A stretch of 64,000 nt of DNA from the NCBI GenBank assembly GCA_045223915.1, contig JBGUZU010000034.1, positions 62,001 through 126,000 of the forward strand. Direction: 5' to 3'. Position numbers and translations under genes: made by a program. The notes beneath the pieces are model-generated. The model was not told the origin of the DNA. It worked only from the letters and a program-made list of their open reading frames with translations, and made no database searches. Origin of the DNA: Ruminimicrobiellum sp045223915. Its GTDB lineage: Bacteria > Elusimicrobiota > Endomicrobiia > Endomicrobiales > Endomicrobiaceae. How positions within the stretch are numbered: position 1 is the stretch's first letter; each line of letters begins with the position of its first letter. Below are positions 60,803 to 64,000 of this stretch, one piece after another.

Positions 60803-60835
60803 AAACTGGGAGAAAAGTCTTCTCCCGGTTTTTTT
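60803..60835 (+). terminator. Terminator after lptE
   Basis: AAACTGGGAGAA (60803-60814) pairs with TTCTCCCGGTTT (60820-60831) with one G-U pair; seven T follow from 60829. It ends the xseA-lptE run. Confidence 0.85.
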
Positions 60836-60838
60836 CCG

Positions 60839-60874
60839 GACAATCTTCAACTCATCCAATCATCAAATCTTCTG
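60839..60874 (-). repeat. 8-bp-period array between lptE and coaD
   Basis: On the minus strand: GAAGATTT, GATGATTG, GATGAGTT, GAAGATTG. It is followed on the plus strand by GCGATTTTTT (about 60882-60891), the same half-hairpin seen next to the array at 5211. Confidence 0.7.
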
Positions 60875-60893
60875 TCGTTTCGCGATTTTTTTA

Positions 60894-60922
60894 TTGCTAA
60901 AAACATTCTAATAATATAGAAT
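60894..60922 (+). promoter_or_regulatory. Leaderless-type promoter of coaD
   Basis: TTGCTA (60894-60899), a 17-base spacer and TAGAAT (60917-60922), 7 bases before the ATG at 60930. No ribosome-binding site is present. Confidence 0.6.
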
Positions 60923-60929
60923 ATATTGT

Positions 60930-61421
60930 ATGAAAACTAAAGAAATAATAGCTGTTTATCCGGGAAGCTTTGACCCACCTACTAACGGGCATATAGATAT
61001 CATTAGTAGAGCAGCTAAAATTTTCCCGAAGGTAGTAGTTGCAATTACACACAATTACAACAAAAAGCACATGTTTACATTGGAAGAAAGACTTTCCATG
61101 ATGAAAGAATCCGTGTCTAAAATAAAGAATGTAAAAGTGTCATCTTTTTCCGGTTTATTAGTCGATTATCTTAACGAAATAGATAGTTTTTGTATAGTTA
61201 GAGGTTTAAGAGCTTTGTCTGACTTTGAATATGAATTTCAAATGGCTCTTATGAACAGAAAATTAAAAAAAGATGTAGAAACTGTTTTTTTGATGCCGGA
61301 GCAGGAATATACATTTTTGTCTTCAAGTATGGTTAGGGAGATTGCTTCTTTAGGCGGTAATTTTAAAAATTTTGTTCCGAATAATGTATACAAAAAAATA
61401 AAAGAAAAGAGGAAAAACTAA
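60930..61421 (+). CDS. coaD: Pantetheine-phosphate adenylyltransferase
   Basis: Coenzyme A synthesis step: 4'-phosphopantetheine to dephospho-CoA. 163 residues. The nucleotidyl-transfer motif VYPGSFDPPTNGHIDII is at residues 9-25 (HxGH as NGHI), FSGLLVDYLNE near 72, RGLRALSDFEYEFQMALMNR near 89 and FLSSSMVREIASLGGNF near 128 (ISSTxVR equivalent) match CoaD. The message is probably leaderless (promoter 60894-60922). pilT starts at the next base after the stop. Confidence 0.95.
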   Translation: MKTKEIIAVYPGSFDPPTNGHIDIISRAAKIFPKVVVAITHNYNKKHMFTLEERLSMMKESVSKIKNVKVSSFSGLLVDYLNEIDSFCIVRGLRALSDFEYEFQMALMNRKLKKDVETVFLMPEQEYTFLSSSMVREIASLGGNFKNFVPNNVYKKIKEKRKN

Positions 61422-62489
61422 ATGTATGATTTAATGAATTTACTTCTAAAAATTGCAGATAGTAAAGCTTCCGATTTACATCTTGTTGTTGGTCTTCCGC
61501 CGATGATGAGATTGGATACATTAATAAGGCCATTGGGTGATGAAAAACTTTCTCCGGATTCTGCCAGAGATTTAATATATTCCGTATTAAATGAAAAACA
61601 AATAAAAAAATTTGAAGAAAAAAATGAATTAGATGCTTCTTTCCCGGTACAACATAGAGGAAGAGTAAGAATAAATGTTTTTAAGCAAAGAGGGTCTATA
61701 TCCGCAGCATTGAGATTTATTCCTCAAGCGACATATTCGTTTGAAGAGTTACATTTATCGAAAGTTATATATGAAATTGTAAATATTCAAAAAGGATTGG
61801 TTTTAGTTACCGGAGCAACCGGTTCGGGAAAAACAACAACTCTTGCATCTATGATAGATTATATCAATGAGAGAAGAAGAAGTCATATAATAACCATAGA
61901 AGATCCTATAGAGTATTTGCATTCTCATAAAAATTGTATAGTAAATCAAAGAGAAGTCGGCTCCGATACGGATTCTTTTGCAAATGCTCTAAAATATGTT
62001 TTAAGACAAGATCCTGATATTATATTGGTTGGAGAAATGAGAGATTTGGAAACTATAGCCGCTGCAATAACTCTTGCCGAAACAGGACATTTAGTTCTTG
62101 CAACCCTTCATACAATGGACGCAGGCTCTTCGATAAACAGAATGATAGATGTTTTTCCGGGCAATCAGCAGTCGCAGATAAGGTCTCAGTTATCGTTGGT
62201 GTTGAAGGCCGTTATGTCACAACAGTTACTTCCTCATGCTTCAGGAAGAGGTATGGTGCTTGCCAGCGAAATAATGATAGTAAATGATAGTATAAAAAAT
62301 ATTATAAGAGAAATGAAAACTGAACAGTTGTATTCGGTTATACAAACAAGCAGACAGTCTGGTATGCAAACAATGAATCAGTCTTTATTTGATAATGTTG
62401 TTAACGGTAATATTTCTCCTCAAGTTGCTATAGAATATTCACCGAGAAAAGAAGAATTGATAAGATTATTACAAAGCACGATAAGCTAA
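61422..62489 (+). CDS. pilT: PilT-family pilus retraction ATPase
   Basis: 355-residue hexameric ATPase that depolymerises type IV pili, driving twitching. ASDLHLVVGLPPMMRLDT (about residue 15), Walker A VTGATGSGKTTTLASM near 134, the ASP box HIITIEDPIEYLHSH near 157, Walker B DPDIILVGEMRDLETIAAA near 195 and the HIS box AETGHLVLATLHTMDA near 222 are all there; the C-terminal AIRNLIRE-like element is SIKNIIREMKTEQLYSVIQ. It is PilT/PilU-like rather than PilB by length. The base after coaD; a prepilin-like gene and pilD follow. Confidence 0.95.
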   Translation: MYDLMNLLLKIADSKASDLHLVVGLPPMMRLDTLIRPLGDEKLSPDSARDLIYSVLNEKQIKKFEEKNELDASFPVQHRGRVRINVFKQRGSISAALRFIPQATYSFEELHLSKVIYEIVNIQKGLVLVTGATGSGKTTTLASMIDYINERRRSHIITIEDPIEYLHSHKNCIVNQREVGSDTDSFANALKYVLRQDPDIILVGEMRDLETIAAAITLAETGHLVLATLHTMDAGSSINRMIDVFPGNQQSQIRSQLSLVLKAVMSQQLLPHASGRGMVLASEIMIVNDSIKNIIREMKTEQLYSVIQTSRQSGMQTMNQSLFDNVVNGNISPQVAIEYSPRKEELIRLLQSTIS

Positions 62490-62507
62490 TGTTTTGGAGA
62501 TAATATT

Positions 62508-62945
62508 ATGACTACGGATAAGAAAAAATTAAAATTTAATTTTATAGAAGTAGTAGTTGCTATATTGATTATTTTGTTGGTTACTTTGGTGTTCTATCCC
62601 AGATTTCTTGATGTAATTCGTAAATCAAATGAGGCAACAAGCAGAGCAAATCTTATGGCACTGAGAAATGCGATAGCTGTTTATTATGGGGACAATGAAG
62701 GAACTTATCCTGACTCTAATATAGTTGAACAATTGCTCAGTGATAATGGTAAATATATAGCATATATACCCGAGGTGTATTGTCCTCCGTATCATAATCC
62801 AACCAATGAAATAACTACAAAACCTACCGGCGATTCAGGTAAATGGGCATATCAGGTTGAAGACTCTCAAGACAGACAAGCCGGTGAAATTTGGATAGAT
62901 TGTAACCAAAAAGATTCAAAAGGTGTTGTTTGGAACACATATTAA
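62508..62945 (+). CDS. Prepilin-like protein with unusual leader
   Basis: 145 residues. The N-terminal leader MTTDKKKLK is followed by FNFIEVVVAILIILLVTLVFYP, which is the prepilin helix with Phe +1 and Glu +5; the residue at -1 is Lys, not the usual Gly. The soluble part has YYGDNEGTYPDS (near 60) and a Cys pair in VYCPPYHNP and IDCNQKDSK, like the minor pseudopilin/major pseudopilin GspG type. Sits between pilT and pilD, so it should be a pilin component. Processing with Lys at -1 is uncertain. Confidence 0.8.
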   Translation: MTTDKKKLKFNFIEVVVAILIILLVTLVFYPRFLDVIRKSNEATSRANLMALRNAIAVYYGDNEGTYPDSNIVEQLLSDNGKYIAYIPEVYCPPYHNPTNEITTKPTGDSGKWAYQVEDSQDRQAGEIWIDCNQKDSKGVVWNTY

Positions 62946-62957
62946 GGTATAGTAATT

Positions 62958-63788
62958 ATGGAAATCTTCTTTTTATTTATAATGGGGTTGATTTTTGGTA
63001 GTTTTGCGAATGTATGTATATATAGAATGCCGAGAGATATGTCCATAATGAAACCTGCCTCGCATTGTACGAACTGCGATAATTTTATTAAGTGGTACGA
63101 TAACATTCCCATCATAAGTTATTTGTTCCTTAGAGGAAAATGCAGAAATTGCGGAACAAAAATTTCTTTTATATATCCGGCAATAGAGTTTCTTTGCGGA
63201 CTTTTGTTTGCATCAATGTATTTCCCTTTTGGCTTTTCTTATGTTTTAATGCCATTTTGTTTACTGGTTTTTTCACTGCTTGTTATAACTGCAATAGATT
63301 TTGAATTTCAAATTATTCCGGATGAATTTTCTTTTATGTTAATGATTGTTGGTTTATTTACAAGTTTTTTTAATCCTGTTTTGGGTGATACCTTCGGTCA
63401 AAAAATTTTAAATTCTTTTATCGGGTTGTTAGCAGGCGGTGGTTCCTTATTGGCGGTTGCTATTGTAGGTAAATGGATTTTTAAAAAAGATGCTATGGGT
63501 GGCGGAGATATAAAACTTATGGCAGGTGTTGGGGCATTCATAGGTTGGGAAAAAGTTTTGTTCGCAATTTTTATTGCTTCGGTATTAGGTAGTATAGTAG
63601 GCATACTTTTAATTTTGTTTAAGAAGATTGTAAAAAAGCAGGAGATTGCTTTTGGGCCGTATTTGGCATTGGGTTCTTATGCTGTTTTATTTTTGCCTTC
63701 TCCGAATGCTGTTATAAATTATTTAATGATGTTGGAAGAAAACTTTTTAGCAAAATATATTTTTACTAATTTACAAAATCTCGGATGA
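62958..63788 (+). CDS. pilD: Prepilin peptidase / N-methyltransferase
   Basis: 276-residue A24 family inner membrane aspartic protease that cuts and methylates prepilins. MGLIFGSFANVCIYRMP opens it, the zinc-finger methyltransferase loop has HCTNCDNFIKWYDNIPIISY and CRNCGTKISFIYPAIEFL (two CxxC pairs), the first catalytic Asp is in ITAIDFEFQIIPDE near 118, and the second is in MGGGDIKLMAGVGAFIGW near 181. Seven or eight membrane segments. Twelve bases after the prepilin gene. Confidence 0.95.
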   Translation: MEIFFLFIMGLIFGSFANVCIYRMPRDMSIMKPASHCTNCDNFIKWYDNIPIISYLFLRGKCRNCGTKISFIYPAIEFLCGLLFASMYFPFGFSYVLMPFCLLVFSLLVITAIDFEFQIIPDEFSFMLMIVGLFTSFFNPVLGDTFGQKILNSFIGLLAGGGSLLAVAIVGKWIFKKDAMGGGDIKLMAGVGAFIGWEKVLFAIFIASVLGSIVGILLILFKKIVKKQEIAFGPYLALGSYAVLFLPSPNAVINYLMMLEENFLAKYIFTNLQNLG

Positions 63789-63797
63789 TATTAACAT

Positions 63798-64000
63798 ATG
63801 TTGCAAATAGAAAAAAGTAATTCTGTTATTATATCTTTTATATTGTCGGTATTGATGGTTGTTTCAATTCTTTCGAAATTTTCCTTTGTGTCTTCTATTC
63901 AAATTGCATCGTTTTTGTTGGCGTTTTTACTTTTTATTTATTTACTAAATACAAATAAAGTCAAAATTAATTCATATATTGTTACAGCAATTCTTTTTTT
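63798..64000 (+). CDS. Membrane protein, N-terminal fragment (cut by window end)
   Basis: An open frame from the ATG at 63798 to the end of the window, 67 residues. After a short polar start (MLQIEKSNS) come three hydrophobic segments (VIISFILSVLMVVSIL, IASFLLAFLLFIYLL, SYIVTAILF). It is too short to name; membrane proteins of the O-antigen polymerase/ligase kind would fit but are not shown. No clear ribosome-binding site stands before it. Confidence 0.55.
   Translation, partial: MLQIEKSNSVIISFILSVLMVVSILSKFSFVSSIQIASFLLAFLLFIYLLNTNKVKINSYIVTAILF

Overview
The window is a gene-dense, AT-rich (roughly one-third GC by eye) stretch of chromosome from a didermic anaerobe-like bacterium. An outer membrane is implied by an OmpA-family protein, a FadL-like barrel, an LptE-like lipoprotein and a probable lipid A sugar-modification pair. 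The mix of type IV pilin genes, PPi-linked pyruvate phosphate dikinase, a GGGtGRT/NifU-like pair and TPR/GT-C membrane proteins fits Elusimicrobiota (Endomicrobia/Elusimicrobia) best; this is an inference from gene content, not a marker-gene placement. There is no sign of a phage, insertion sequence, CRISPR array, rRNA or tRNA.

Bases 1-7.7 kb hold the lon 3' end, serA, a TPR membrane protein, pgpA, holA, a sugar nucleotidyltransferase and metK. Bases 7.7-10.1 kb on the minus strand carry a type IV pilin behind a perfect consensus promoter, then the conserved but uncharacterised GGGtGRT/NifU-like pair. Bases 10.2-15.3 kb hold pheA, hisC and ppdK. Bases 15.3-24.7 kb are an envelope block: OmpA-like protein, FadL-like barrel, a GnnB/GnnA-like aminotransferase and dehydrogenase pair, a DUF-like nucleotidyltransferase, a membrane spermidine-synthase-like protein and an exported beta-CASP metallo-hydrolase. 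mreBCD follows (24.8-27.2 kb).

Bases 27.2-35.0 kb are one minus-strand run that reads, in transcription order, histidine kinase, response regulator, HD-GYP protein, lipoate ligase-like protein, WecA-like transferase, FAD/UGM-like oxidoreductase and a GT4 glycosyltransferase: signalling genes joined to surface-glycan genes. Bases 35.1-41.1 kb hold a nucleotidyltransferase fused to a degenerate phosphohexomutase, an intact phosphohexomutase, a DUF502 protein and hisS. Then come rho with a long leader, an XRE-cupin regulator with an operator-like palindrome in its promoter, an acyl-CoA synthetase, argJ, and a convergent glcD-type flavoprotein.

Bases 48.1-64 kb are housekeeping: def-fmt, a small coiled-coil gene plus zapA-like gene, a probable 6S RNA, fau, rny, xseA-xseB-ispA-dxs-tlyA-leuS-lptE, coaD, then pilT, a prepilin-like gene and pilD, ending in a cut membrane protein. 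The most unusual non-coding signals are degenerate arrays with an 8-bp period between genes (some paired as imperfect palindromes bordered by small hairpins), three candidate leaderless promoters, and the 6S RNA candidate in zapA-fau synteny.
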